Source: an uncultured Clostridia bacterium
GTDB lineage: Bacteria > Bacillota > Clostridia > Christensenellales > Aristaeellaceae
Length of the DNA stretch: 49,774 bases
Reading direction: 5' to 3'
NCBI GenBank assembly: GCA_934621505.1
Contig: CAKTUU010000014.1
Span: forward strand, 1-49,774
Shown piece by piece: positions 26,512 through 34,094 of this stretch (its first letter is position 1; each line of letters begins with the position of its first letter). Position numbers and translations under genes: made by a program. The notes below the pieces were generated by a model. It ran no database searches. It was not told the origin of the DNA and saw nothing but the letters and a program-made list of their open reading frames with translations.

Positions 26512-28263
26512 ATGAAAAAGCCAAACGCCGCCCAAGGCGAAACCCTGCGCCGCGTCCTGCGCTATGTGGGACGCTATAAGGGATATTTGATTGTTTCGCT
26601 GCTGCTGTGCCTGCTGACGGTGGGCAGCACCCTGTATGTGCCCATTCTGACCGGCAGCGCGGTGGACTTGCTGCTGGGCCCGGGCCAGGTGAATTTTTCC
26701 GCCCTGTGGCCCATTCTGCTGCAAATCTGCGTGCTGGTGGCCCTGACCGCGCTGGCTCAATGGCTGATGAACCTGTGCAATAACCGCATGACCTACTGCA
26801 CGGTGCGGGATATCCGCACGGACGCCTTCAACCACATTCAGCGTTTGCCCCTCAGCTATCTGGATCAGCACCCCACCGGCGATCTGGTCAGCCGGGTCAT
26901 CGCGGATGTGGACCAGTTTGCCGACGGTCTGCTGATGGGCTTTACCCAGCTGTTTACCGGTGTATTGACCATTTTGGGTACGCTGTACTTTATGTTTTCG
27001 GTCAATGCCATTATCGCTCTGGCGGTGGTGGTGATTACGCCCCTCAGTCTGGTGGTGGCGTCGTTTATCGCCCGCAAAACCTACAAGCTGTTTTCCAGGC
27101 AGACCGCTATTCGCGGTCAGCAGACGGCGCTGATTGACGAAATGGTAACCGGACAGAAGGTGGTGCGCGCCTTTGGCATGGAGGCCCCGGTTCAGTCCCG
27201 GTTTGACGAGGTCAACGACCAGCTGGAAAAGGTAAGCCTGAAGGCGATTTTCTTCTCCTCCCTGACCAATCCCGCCACCCGCTTTGTCAACGCGCTGGTG
27301 TACGCCTGCGTGGGCGTGGCGGGCGCGCTGGTGTCCATCACCACCGGCGGCATTACCGTGGGCCAGCTGTCCGCCTTCCTTAGCTATGCCAACCAGTACA
27401 CCAAGCCCTTTAACGAAATTTCCGGCGTGGTGACGGAATTGCAGGGCGCGCTGGCCTGCGCGGGCCGGGTGCTGGAGCTGATTGACGCTCCCGCCGAAAG
27501 CCCCGATCCCCAGGCCAGGCTGCCCAGGGTGGATGGCAGCGTGGAGCTGGAGGACGTGAGCTTCTCCTATGTGCCGGACCGCAAGCTGATTCAGCACTTC
27601 AACCTGAAGGTGCAGCCCGGACAGCGTGTGGCGATTGTAGGCCCCACCGGCTGTGGCAAAACCACCCTGATCAACCTGCTGATGCGCTTTTACGATGTGG
27701 ACGAGGGCCGCATTACCGTCAGCGGCCAGGCGGTGATGGACGTAAGCCGCGACAGCCTGCGGGGAGCCTTCGGCATGGTGCTGCAGGACACCTGGCTGAA
27801 AGCGGGCACCATTCGGGACAACATTCGCATGGCCCGGGAGGGCGCTACCGACGAGGAAATCATCGCCGCGGCCAAGGCCACCCATGCCCACAGCTTTATC
27901 AAGCGGATGCCGGAGGGGTATAACACTGTCATTACCGAGGATGGCGGCAGCCTGAGCCAGGGCCAGAAGCAGCTTTTGTGCATCACCCGCGTGATGCTGG
28001 CGCTGCCGCCCATGCTGATTCTGGACGAGGCCACCTCCTCCATCGATACCCGCACGGAGATGCGCATTCAGCATGCCTTTGAGAAGCTGATGCAGGGCCG
28101 TACCAGCTTTATTGTGGCCCACCGCCTGTCCACCATCCAAAGCGCGGATGTGATTCTGGTGATGAACCATGGCAACGTGATCGAGCAGGGCACCCACGAG
28201 GAACTGCTGAAGCAGAACGGCTTCTACGCCAGGCTGTATCAAAGCCAGTTCCAGCAGGCCTGA
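26512..28263 (+). CDS. ABC exporter half-transporter, catalytic subunit
   Basis: The 583-residue partner of the preceding protein, with a six-helix membrane domain and one nucleotide-binding domain. Walker A is GPTGCGKTT (377-385), Walker B LILDE (catalytic E506) and the switch histidine H537 (VAHRLS), all canonical. The signature is LSQGQ (481-485) instead of LSGGQ. This is exactly the complementary pattern to subunit 1: the odd signature faces the odd Walker site, leaving one good and one degenerate ATP site per heterodimer. AAGGAGG lies at the end of the preceding gene. Confidence 0.93.
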   Translation: MKKPNAAQGETLRRVLRYVGRYKGYLIVSLLLCLLTVGSTLYVPILTGSAVDLLLGPGQVNFSALWPILLQICVLVALTALAQWLMNLCNNRMTYCTVRDIRTDAFNHIQRLPLSYLDQHPTGDLVSRVIADVDQFADGLLMGFTQLFTGVLTILGTLYFMFSVNAIIALAVVVITPLSLVVASFIARKTYKLFSRQTAIRGQQTALIDEMVTGQKVVRAFGMEAPVQSRFDEVNDQLEKVSLKAIFFSSLTNPATRFVNALVYACVGVAGALVSITTGGITVGQLSAFLSYANQYTKPFNEISGVVTELQGALACAGRVLELIDAPAESPDPQARLPRVDGSVELEDVSFSYVPDRKLIQHFNLKVQPGQRVAIVGPTGCGKTTLINLLMRFYDVDEGRITVSGQAVMDVSRDSLRGAFGMVLQDTWLKAGTIRDNIRMAREGATDEEIIAAAKATHAHSFIKRMPEGYNTVITEDGGSLSQGQKQLLCITRVMLALPPMLILDEATSSIDTRTEMRIQHAFEKLMQGRTSFIVAHRLSTIQSADVILVMNHGNVIEQGTHEELLKQNGFYARLYQSQFQQA

Positions 28264-28272
28264 TGGGGGAAA

Positions 28273-28421
28273 GACCGGTTGCTGCGGGTAACCGGTCTCA
28301 GGCTGTAAAAAAAGCGGAGGTGCAGGAGGCACTGCCTCCTGCCGGGGTTTCAGGGGCAGAGCCCCTAAGCCTTGTACCGCAGCACTTTTTCCGCGAACCA
28401 GCGAAGCGATGTTCGCGGGCG
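28273..28421 (+). repeat. Non-coding block of four successive hairpins
   Basis: The 410-base gap after the exporter holds no credible gene. It begins with perfect inverted repeats: GACCGGTT/AACCGGTC (28273-28297), GCAGGAGGC/GCCTCCTGC (28322-28342), AGGGGC/GCCCCT (28352-28366) and CCGCGAAC/GTTCGCGG (28391-28418). The motif AGGGGCAGAGCCCCT resembles intergenic REP-like elements repeated in many Clostridia genomes. An 87-codon open frame through it follows the hairpins rather than codon bias. Confidence 0.5.
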
Positions 28422-28457
28422 CAGGCGGCCAATCAGGGGTTTTCGACAGTCTGGGGC

Positions 28458-28485
28458 CGGTTCTTGCGGAAACCGTTCTTTTTTT
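28458..28485 (+). terminator. Terminator downstream of the ABC exporter
   Basis: CGGTT (28458-28462) and AACCG (28471-28475) with an eight-base loop, then TTCTTTTTTT. A second hairpin, GCGCATAC/GTATGCGC with TTTTT (28486-28524), follows immediately. Confidence 0.65.
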
Positions 28486-28591
28486 GCGCATACAGCGAAA
28501 AAACATTTGCCGTATGCGCTTTTTGATGTAAATAGTAAGATTTTGATAGTTTAGAGTAAAAAAATGATAGCAATTAATGGAAAAATCAAGG

Positions 28592-28625
28592 TATACTAAC
28601 TCGTATCTTAATACGATATAAGATA
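28592..28625 (+). promoter_or_regulatory. AT-rich promoter region with nested palindromes before the kinase gene
   Basis: A -10-like TATACT (28592-28597) without a clear -35 is followed by TATCTTA / TAAGATA (28604-28610 and 28619-28625, 7-8-7) and an overlapping CGTAT/ATACG (28602-28615). This suggests a binding site controlling the two-component operon. The surrounding 28520-28660 is far more AT-rich than the rest of the window. Confidence 0.4.
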
Positions 28626-28673
28626 TCTCGTTTAGAAACATTCGTTGTTTTGAGCGGTACAGGAGGCGGATTC

Positions 28674-30077
28674 ATGCAGGCCGCGAGCTTTTTGTCGGCT
28701 TTTTTTCGCTGGGCGGCCGTGCTGGCATGCATGGCGGCGGCGCTGGTAAGCAATTACTGGCTGGACGCGCTGCTGGCTCAGCGGCCCTTTTGCCGCCGGG
28801 ATTTAGCCATTCAGTGCGGGCTGATGGCCGTGGAGCCGGTGCTGGCCCGAATCGGCGGCATGCATATGACGGTCAACGCGGCGGGAATGGTCGTCCTGTC
28901 CGGCCTGATTGCGGGCTGGGCGTTTCAGCAGCGGGGTCTGGCCTGGGTGCGGCTGACCCTGAAGCTGATCGCCTCTCTGGTGGCGCTGGAATTGATTTGC
29001 GCCAGCCTGATTCTGCCCTTTGTTTCCTGGGGCCTGCTGCCCACGGACAGCATTTCCATCCAGACCCTGAGTGATTTTTTAAATCCCGATAAATGCCTGT
29101 GTATGTTTGGCTTTGGCACAGCCAGCCATGTGCTGGCGGCAGGCCTCGTAAAGGCTTGGCGCTGGCTGAGGCAGCTGACCAGGCGGCACGGCCGGGCATG
29201 GCTGTATATCAAGGTATATATACGAATGCTGGCCCTGCTGGTGCTGGGCGGCGGGGCCATGTACACAGCGGCCACCTTTTGGGGCACGCAGCTGTACGCG
29301 GGGCAGGACTTTATGGCCCGCAACGCCCGCTATCTGCCCCAGGTGCTTTTGTCCGCGGGGCTGCTGCTGGTAGCCGTATCCTATTTTACTCAGGACATTC
29401 GCTATATCGATCAGCTGCGTCATAACGAAACGCTGGAAAAGCAGCAGGCCATCTCCCATTCGCTGCTGAAAAATCTGCGCTATTTCCGGCATAACATGAT
29501 TAACATGCTCTACGGGCTGGAAGGCGTGATTTTAAAGGGCGATACCAGCGAATTGCGGGCCTATTATCAGGATATGGCCCACCGCTGCGCATTGGTCAAT
29601 AACGAAAATATTCTGGCGCTGGAACGGGTGAACGACCCGGCGGTCAGCGCCGTGCTGCTGCGGGCCGTAGACCGTGCCCGTGAAAAGGAAATGCCGTTTT
29701 TCCTTTATGTGCAGCAGGGTATTGGGGCAGCCCGGGGACTTAGAAGCAGCGATACCTGTCAGATTCTGGGCGTTTTGCTGGACAACGCGCTGGAGGCCGC
29801 CGCCCAATCGGCGGAGCCATCTGTCCGGGTGGAGATGCGAACGGTGGACGGCATGCTGGAGATTCTGGTGTGCAACACCTATGCCGGGCGGGTGGACCCG
29901 GCGCTGCTCAGTCAGGGCGGCCACAGTACCAAGGAAGGCCATATGGGTCAGGGACTGGCCAGCTGCTACGACATTCTCTCCCGCAAAAAGGGCGCGTTTT
30001 TAAACTTCGACGTATCCGGACAATATGTGCGCGCCCAGCTGCTGATTAGAATGAAATATAAGGAGACAAACCGATGA
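28674..30077 (+). CDS. Sensor histidine kinase, AgrC-like (GHKL ATPase)
   Basis: A 467-residue membrane sensor kinase. About six or seven hydrophobic helices fill residues 1-245. The phospho-accepting histidine is H273 in YFRHNMINMLYG, corresponding to the RHD..N motif of AgrC/CitA-type kinases. The ATPase has the N box LLDNALEAA and the G box GHMGQGLAS. I use ATG 28674, with AGGAGG seven bases upstream, instead of the TTG at 28650. The stop overlaps the regulator start (ATGA). No agrB- or agrD-like gene lies nearby, so the signal is unknown. Confidence 0.9.
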   Translation: MQAASFLSAFFRWAAVLACMAAALVSNYWLDALLAQRPFCRRDLAIQCGLMAVEPVLARIGGMHMTVNAAGMVVLSGLIAGWAFQQRGLAWVRLTLKLIASLVALELICASLILPFVSWGLLPTDSISIQTLSDFLNPDKCLCMFGFGTASHVLAAGLVKAWRWLRQLTRRHGRAWLYIKVYIRMLALLVLGGGAMYTAATFWGTQLYAGQDFMARNARYLPQVLLSAGLLLVAVSYFTQDIRYIDQLRHNETLEKQQAISHSLLKNLRYFRHNMINMLYGLEGVILKGDTSELRAYYQDMAHRCALVNNENILALERVNDPAVSAVLLRAVDRAREKEMPFFLYVQQGIGAARGLRSSDTCQILGVLLDNALEAAAQSAEPSVRVEMRTVDGMLEILVCNTYAGRVDPALLSQGGHSTKEGHMGQGLASCYDILSRKKGAFLNFDVSGQYVRAQLLIRMKYKETNR

Positions 30078-30838
30078 TTCACTTTGTTTTGTGCGATGAC
30101 GACGCGCGGCATAACCAGACCCTGCAAAGCCATCTGGAACAGATTTTGCCCGCATTGCCCGTTCAGGCGGAAATGACGCTGATTACTACGGAACCGGATC
30201 AGGTTGTCGCCTATGCCCGGAGGGAGCATGCCCCCACCATTTTCCTGCTGGATCTGGTCATGGAAAAAGGTCTGGGCGGGCTTGAGGTGTGCCGGGCCAT
30301 TCGGGAAGCAGACGACAGGGCCGTGGTGATTTATGTGTCCGCCTATGCGGAATACGCGCTGGACTGCCTGGAAACCCATGCCTTTGACTTTGTGCTCAAG
30401 CCCTATACCCATGACCGGCTGAAACGGGCCGTGGAGGACGCCGTACACCTGATGATTTCCTATAATGATATTATTCCCCTGCAGGTTACGGTGGGAAGCG
30501 TTACCCGGGTGCTGGATCAGCGGGATATCTGCTATGTGCAGACCCAGCGGGAATATGTGACCGCCCATCAGGCGGAAGGCCCGGTAACCTGGCGGGAAAG
30601 CCTGCTGCACCTGATGGACAGGCTGGATGAGGATTTGTTTGTGCGCATTCATAAAAGCTACGCGGTCAACCGGCTGTTTTTTGACAGCCTGGATAACGCC
30701 GCCCGGGAAGTGAAGATGAAGGACGGAACGGTGCTGCCCATTGCCAGAAGATGTCTGGGAGCATTTGAACAATTCTATAAGAAGTGCGGGGGGGGGCAAG
30801 CGATTTTGAAGAAAAGGAACAAAATGAATGAAGAATGA
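30074..30838 (+). CDS. LytTR-family response regulator, AgrA-like
   Basis: A 254-residue regulator. The receiver domain (about 1-125) has the acidic pocket CDDD (7-10), the phosphorylated D60 in FLLDLVME, and K in VLKPYTHDRL. A LytTR DNA-binding domain follows (about 140-238; ICYVQTQREYVTAH and FVRIHKSYAVN). The last ~18 residues lie beyond the domain and are encoded through a run of nine G's (30788-30796), giving GGGQAILKKRNKMNEE. It is coupled to the kinase gene by an ATGA overlap. Its targets are unknown; the palindromes upstream of the operon may be one. Confidence 0.9.
   Translation: MIHFVLCDDDARHNQTLQSHLEQILPALPVQAEMTLITTEPDQVVAYARREHAPTIFLLDLVMEKGLGGLEVCRAIREADDRAVVIYVSAYAEYALDCLETHAFDFVLKPYTHDRLKRAVEDAVHLMISYNDIIPLQVTVGSVTRVLDQRDICYVQTQREYVTAHQAEGPVTWRESLLHLMDRLDEDLFVRIHKSYAVNRLFFDSLDNAAREVKMKDGTVLPIARRCLGAFEQFYKKCGGGQAILKKRNKMNEE
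30788..30796 (+). repeat. G9 homopolymer tract inside the response-regulator gene
   Basis: Nine consecutive G's encode Gly-Gly-Gly near the C-terminus. Loss of one G would end the protein as GGGKRF; gain of one would give GGGASDFEEKEQNE. Such tracts are prone to slipped-strand changes and to sequencing error. Confidence 0.85.
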
Positions 30839-30862
30839 CAACACTCCCCGTCTATAAAATCC

Positions 30863-30904
30863 AACCCCCGCCGCCGGGCTTTTTTGCGCCCGGCAGCGGG
30901 GGTT
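30863..30904. terminator. Bidirectional terminator
   Basis: AACCCCCGCCGCCGGGC (30863-30879) pairs with GCCCGGCAGCGGGGGTT (30888-30904) with one mismatch. It lies between the converging response-regulator and ABC ATPase genes, with T's on the plus side and a T-rich stretch on the minus side. Confidence 0.75.
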
Positions 30905-30907
30905 TGC

Positions 30908-31681
30908 TTAGTTGCCGCATTCAATGCTGATTTCGTTAAACACGCCCAGAATATCGTCCAGACGCAGGGCGGCCTTTTCCTCGCCGTTTTTGTCCAGTAC
31001 GGCGCGGCCCTCGTGCATCATCAGCAGGCGGTCGCCGTATTCCAGGGCGTAGCGCAGGTTGTGGGTGACCATCAGGGTGGTCAGCCGCTTCTTTTGGACG
31101 ATCTCGCCGGTCAGCCGCATAATGATATCGGCGGTTTTAGGGTCCAGCGCCGCGGTATGCTCGTCCAGAATCAAAAATTCAATGGGGGTCATGGTACTCA
31201 TCAGCAGGGCCGCCGCCTGCCGCTGGCCGCCGCTCAGGGAGCCCACGGGAATGTTCAGTTTATCCTCCAGACCCAGTCCCAGGCTGTGCAGCATATCCCG
31301 GTACTGCTGCACCCGGCGGCGGTTTACGCCGGGGGTAATGTTGTAGGGATGGTTTTTGTTATCCGCCATGGCCATGTTTTCCAGCAGGGTCATGCCGCCG
31401 CACGCGCCCATGGAGGGGTTTTGATACACCCGGCCGATGTTGCGGTAGCGCTTGTATTCCTTCAGGTGGGTAATATCCCTGCCGTCCATGACAATTTGCC
31501 CCGCGTCCGGCTGGATGGTTCCGCAGATCAGGTTCAGCAGGCTGGTTTTGCCGCTGCCGTTGGACCCGACCACGCTGACGAATTGTCCGGTGGGAATGGT
31601 CAGGTCAAAATGCCGGAACAGGGTGTTTTCGTTCACCGTGCCGGGGGAGTACACCTTGGTAATGTCTTTCAGCTCAAGCAT
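30908..31681 (-). CDS. ABC transporter ATPase, tryptophan-type importer (TrpZ-like)
   Basis: A 257-residue cytoplasmic ATPase. Walker A is GSNGSGKTS, the Q loop lies in VYQNPSMGACGGMT, the signature is LSGGQRQ and Walker B is FLILDEHTAALD, all intact. It overlaps the permease gene by eight bases and ends the operon. The three-gene set (ABC_sub_bind-type binding protein, single permease, ATPase) matches the family of tryptophan/tyrosine importers, and the UGG-specifier T-box upstream points to tryptophan. Confidence 0.88.
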   Translation of the reverse strand: MLELKDITKVYSPGTVNENTLFRHFDLTIPTGQFVSVVGSNGSGKTSLLNLICGTIQPDAGQIVMDGRDITHLKEYKRYRNIGRVYQNPSMGACGGMTLLENMAMADNKNHPYNITPGVNRRRVQQYRDMLHSLGLGLEDKLNIPVGSLSGGQRQAAALLMSTMTPIEFLILDEHTAALDPKTADIIMRLTGEIVQKKRLTTLMVTHNLRYALEYGDRLLMMHEGRAVLDKNGEEKAALRLDDILGVFNEISIECGN

Positions 31682-32555
31682 GGACCTTCACCTTCTTTTT
31701 GGAGATGTTGCCCAGCACCAGAATGACCAGGAACAGGGCGGCGATAATCAGCTTTAAATCCTGAGGGGCCAGCCCCAGGGACAGGGCCAGAGAAACGCAG
31801 GCCTTATAGATGATGCTGCCCACAATGGCGGCGGTGGAGCTGTTGACCTTTTGCCGGTTGCGGAAGATGTTTACGCCGATGATCACCGCCGCCAGACCAA
31901 AGACCATGGCGCCTGTGCCGATGGTGATATCAAACACCCGGTTCTTCTGGGCCATGACGGCTCCCGCCAGGGCCACCAGCGCGTTGGCGATGACCAGCCC
32001 CTCTATTTTCACAATGCCGTCGTCGCAGGCCAGCGTGGTGACCACGCTGCGGTTATCGCCCACGGCCCGCAGCAGAAAGCCCGCCTTGGTGTTCATAAAC
32101 AGATCCAGCAGCACCTTCACCACCAGCACAATCACCAGCACCACCAGCACCTTGGAATAGGGCTTCAGAAAGACGGGCAGGCCGCTCACCAGCGGATTAT
32201 CAAACAGGGTGTCCATGTTGAAAAACGGCAGATTGGCCTTGCCTGCGATGCGCAGGTTGATGGAGTAAAGCGCCGTCATGGTTATAATGCCGCTGAGCAG
32301 GTCCCGCACCTTGCACTTGACGTGAATCAGTCCGGTAGCCAGCCCGGCCAGCCCGCCGGCCAGCGCCGCCGCGGGCAGCGTCAGCAGGGGGCTTACGCCC
32401 TTCAGCGTCAGCACGGCGCTTACCGCCGCGCCCAGGGGAAAGGACGAATCGACCGTCAGGTCGGGAAAATCCAGCACCCGGTAGGTAATCAGCACGCCAA
32501 GGGAAAGGATGGCGTAAATCAGGCCTTCTTCAAAGATACCGATGATCATGGACAT
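31674..32555 (-). CDS. ABC transporter permease, tryptophan-type importer (TrpY-like)
   Basis: A 293-residue membrane protein with about eight or nine helices, of the branched-chain amino acid/ribose-type permease class (BPD_transp_2). Recognisable blocks are TYRVLDFPDLTVDSSF, SGIITMTALYSIN and FGLAAVIIGVNIFRN. The start ATG 32555 is preceded by GGAGG at nine bases; the ATG two codons later is too far away. A hairpin (32604-32629) separates it from the binding-protein gene. No second permease is present, so it probably acts as a homodimer. Confidence 0.88.
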   Translation of the reverse strand: MSMIIGIFEEGLIYAILSLGVLITYRVLDFPDLTVDSSFPLGAAVSAVLTLKGVSPLLTLPAAALAGGLAGLATGLIHVKCKVRDLLSGIITMTALYSINLRIAGKANLPFFNMDTLFDNPLVSGLPVFLKPYSKVLVVLVIVLVVKVLLDLFMNTKAGFLLRAVGDNRSVVTTLACDDGIVKIEGLVIANALVALAGAVMAQKNRVFDITIGTGAMVFGLAAVIIGVNIFRNRQKVNSSTAAIVGSIIYKACVSLALSLGLAPQDLKLIIAALFLVILVLGNISKKKVKVHA

Positions 32556-32603
32556 GTGGGGTTTCCTCCGAATATATACAGGCGATGGGGAAAACGGGGC
32601 AAA

Positions 32604-32629
32604 GCCGGAGGGGAAAACGCCCCTCCGGC
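32604..32629 (-). promoter_or_regulatory. Intercistronic hairpin between binding protein and permease
   Basis: GCCGGAGGGG (32604-32613) and CCCCTCCGGC (32620-32629) form a perfect 10-bp stem with a six-base loop, without a T tract. It probably stabilises the upstream mRNA or thins transcription into the permease. Confidence 0.6.
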
Positions 32630-32638
32630 GGGAATGCC

Positions 32639-33601
32639 TTACTTGGTTACGTCGATGCCGCGGGCCAGCTCCGCCTCGGGAATGGTTACGCCAAGGGCTG
32701 CCGCCACGTCGGGGTTGTAGCTCATATCGCCGCCCTGGCTGCTTTCAAAGGGCATGTCCGCCGCGGAAGCGCCCTGAAGCACCTTGGCGGCCATCAGGCC
32801 GGTCTGGCGGCCCAGCGCTACATATTCCACGCCTTCGCAGGCGATGCAGCCGTTTTTCACCTGCTCAATTTCGCTGCCGAATACGGGCTTGCCGGCCTCG
32901 TTGGCCTTGTCCAGCACGGTGGACAGGTAGCTGACCACGGTGTTGTCCGTCAGGTTGGTCATGCAGTCCACCTTGGGCAGCAGGCTGTCCAGCGCCAGAG
33001 GAATATCCGCGCCGGTGGAGATGCCGCTGGCCACGATTTCAAAGCCGTACTGGCCCGCCAGATCCTGGTACAGCTTCAGCTGACTTTCCGAATTGGTTTC
33101 GCTGGTGGTGTACAGAATGCCGATTTTGCTTGCCTCCGGCAGCAGCGCGCGAATCAGCTTCAGCTGGGCCTCCACAGGCAGCAGGTCGCAGGTGCCGGTG
33201 GTGTTCATGCTGCTGGTGCCGTCCTCCCTGGCCAGCATGGCGGCCACAGGGTCGCTGACGGCAGTGTAAATGACGGGCTTGCCGTTATCCATGCAGGCGT
33301 TTACGGCAGCCTGCGCCATGGGGGTGGCGATGGCGCACACCAGGTCGCAGCTTTGGGCGATCTGCTGGGCGATCTGCTGGGCCATGCCCATATCCGCCTG
33401 GGCGTTCTGAACGATAAAGGTGACATTGTCGCCCTCCACATAACCGGCCTCGGCCAGGCCCTGAATGAAGCCATCACGGCAGTTATCCAGGCTGGGATGC
33501 TCGGCAAACTGGGCGATGCCGATGGTGATATTTTCGGCCATGGCCGAAGCGGACAGGATCAGGCACAGGGATAGGATCAGTGCAAACATTTTCTTTTTCA
33601 T
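32639..33601 (-). CDS. ABC substrate-binding protein, tryptophan-type (TrpX-like)
   Basis: An exported binding protein of 320 residues from the ABC_sub_bind (PF04392-type) family. It has a signal peptide (about 1-20, ending ASAMA) and a two-lobed domain starting ENITIGIAQFAEHPSLDN. Family blocks such as GFIQGLAEAGYVEGDNV and IYTAVSDPVAA are clear. I choose ATG 33601 because AAGGCGG lies about nine bases upstream; the ATG at 33610 sits directly against that site. It is the first gene of the operon, behind a T-box leader with a UGG (Trp) specifier, so tryptophan or a close precursor is the likely ligand. Confidence 0.88.
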   Translation of the reverse strand: MKKKMFALILSLCLILSASAMAENITIGIAQFAEHPSLDNCRDGFIQGLAEAGYVEGDNVTFIVQNAQADMGMAQQIAQQIAQSCDLVCAIATPMAQAAVNACMDNGKPVIYTAVSDPVAAMLAREDGTSSMNTTGTCDLLPVEAQLKLIRALLPEASKIGILYTTSETNSESQLKLYQDLAGQYGFEIVASGISTGADIPLALDSLLPKVDCMTNLTDNTVVSYLSTVLDKANEAGKPVFGSEIEQVKNGCIACEGVEYVALGRQTGLMAAKVLQGASAADMPFESSQGGDMSYNPDVAAALGVTIPEAELARGIDVTK

Positions 33602-33638
33602 GGTTTTCATCCGCCTTTCATGATTTTCCCCAGGTATG

Positions 33639-33910
33639 AAAAAACGCCCCAAGCAGCGTCTTTGCTGCTTGAGGCGGAATTTCCGCGGTGCCACTCAATT
33701 TCCCCGCCGAGGCGGGCTCCTTCATCGCGTACCAGCATACGCGCCACCTGGATAACGGGTGTGGGATCCCGTCGGCTGCTACGGCGCAAAGCGCTTTCGC
33801 CGCCGCCCTCGGAAGTCCATTCGCCGCCCCGTCGTGGGCCGTGGTTTCACTGTTCACGGCTCCCTTTGCCACGCTGGAGGGAGGTTACTCCTCTTCCTCA
33901 ACGGTTTGAT
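33639..33910 (-). ncRNA. T-box riboswitch, probably tRNA-Trp responsive
   Basis: On the minus strand the T-box sequence GAGTGGCACCGCGG lies at 33696-33683. The terminator follows: GCTGCTTGAGGCG/CGCCCCAAGCAGC stems (33676-33664 and 33657-33645) with six T's (33644-33639). Stem I starts with an AGTA-containing helix (near 33898-33885). A candidate specifier UGG (33819-33817), in the context GAA-UGG-AC, would pair with the tRNA-Trp anticodon. The RNA fills most of the gap between the transporter and the divergent promoter. Confidence 0.88.
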
Positions 33911-33916
33911 GGGGGT

Positions 33917-33945
33917 ATCATACGCTCCTTTATGAGCCTTGTCAA
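33917..33945 (-). promoter_or_regulatory. Promoter of the Trp T-box/ABC operon
   Basis: Minus-strand TTGACA (33945-33940), 17 bases, TATGAT (33922-33917). It is divergent from the promoter at 34007-34035. Confidence 0.85.
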
Positions 33946-34006
33946 GGGGCAAAATTGTTTTTTTATGTTTTTTATCCGACCCCTGTGAATTGTTATTGAC
34001 AACTTG

Positions 34007-34035
34007 TTGACAATCGTTTGTGCAAACGTTATAAT
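34007..34035 (+). promoter_or_regulatory. Consensus promoter of the Fbp/Afu-type ABC operon
   Basis: Perfect TTGACA (34007-34012), 17-base spacer, perfect TATAAT (34030-34035). Such a full-consensus promoter needs repression or serves very high expression. A second TTGACA (33996-34001) is 11 bases upstream and out of register. Confidence 0.9.
34015..34030 (+). promoter_or_regulatory. LacI-like operator inside the promoter spacer
   Basis: CGTTTG (34015-34020) and CAAACG (34023-34028) form a 6-2-6 inverted repeat between the -35 and -10 boxes. The 14 bases TTTGTGCAAACGTT (34017-34030) are identical to 12680-12693 at the sugar transporter promoter, suggesting one regulator for both. Confidence 0.55.
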
Positions 34036-34094
34036 AACACCATAAGGAATTCCAAAACTGAATCCCTATCATACAGAAAGGACGTGTCCATTCT

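Noticed and set aside
28263..28526. An 87-codon frame after the ABC exporter
   Set aside because: It runs through four perfect hairpins and a terminator, and the codon use is unlike the neighbours.
26479..28641. A 720-codon minus-strand frame opposite the second exporter subunit
   Set aside because: It is antisense to a complete ABC transporter gene with all motifs; its own translation is featureless.
28264..28670. A hidden agrD-like signal peptide gene before the kinase
   Set aside because: I found no short ORF with a ribosome-binding site and the expected amphipathic leader plus Cys core.
33991..34001. Upstream TTGACA at 33996 as the -35 of the Fbp/Afu-type operon
   Set aside because: It has no -10 box at a suitable distance, whereas TTGACA at 34007 pairs perfectly with TATAAT.
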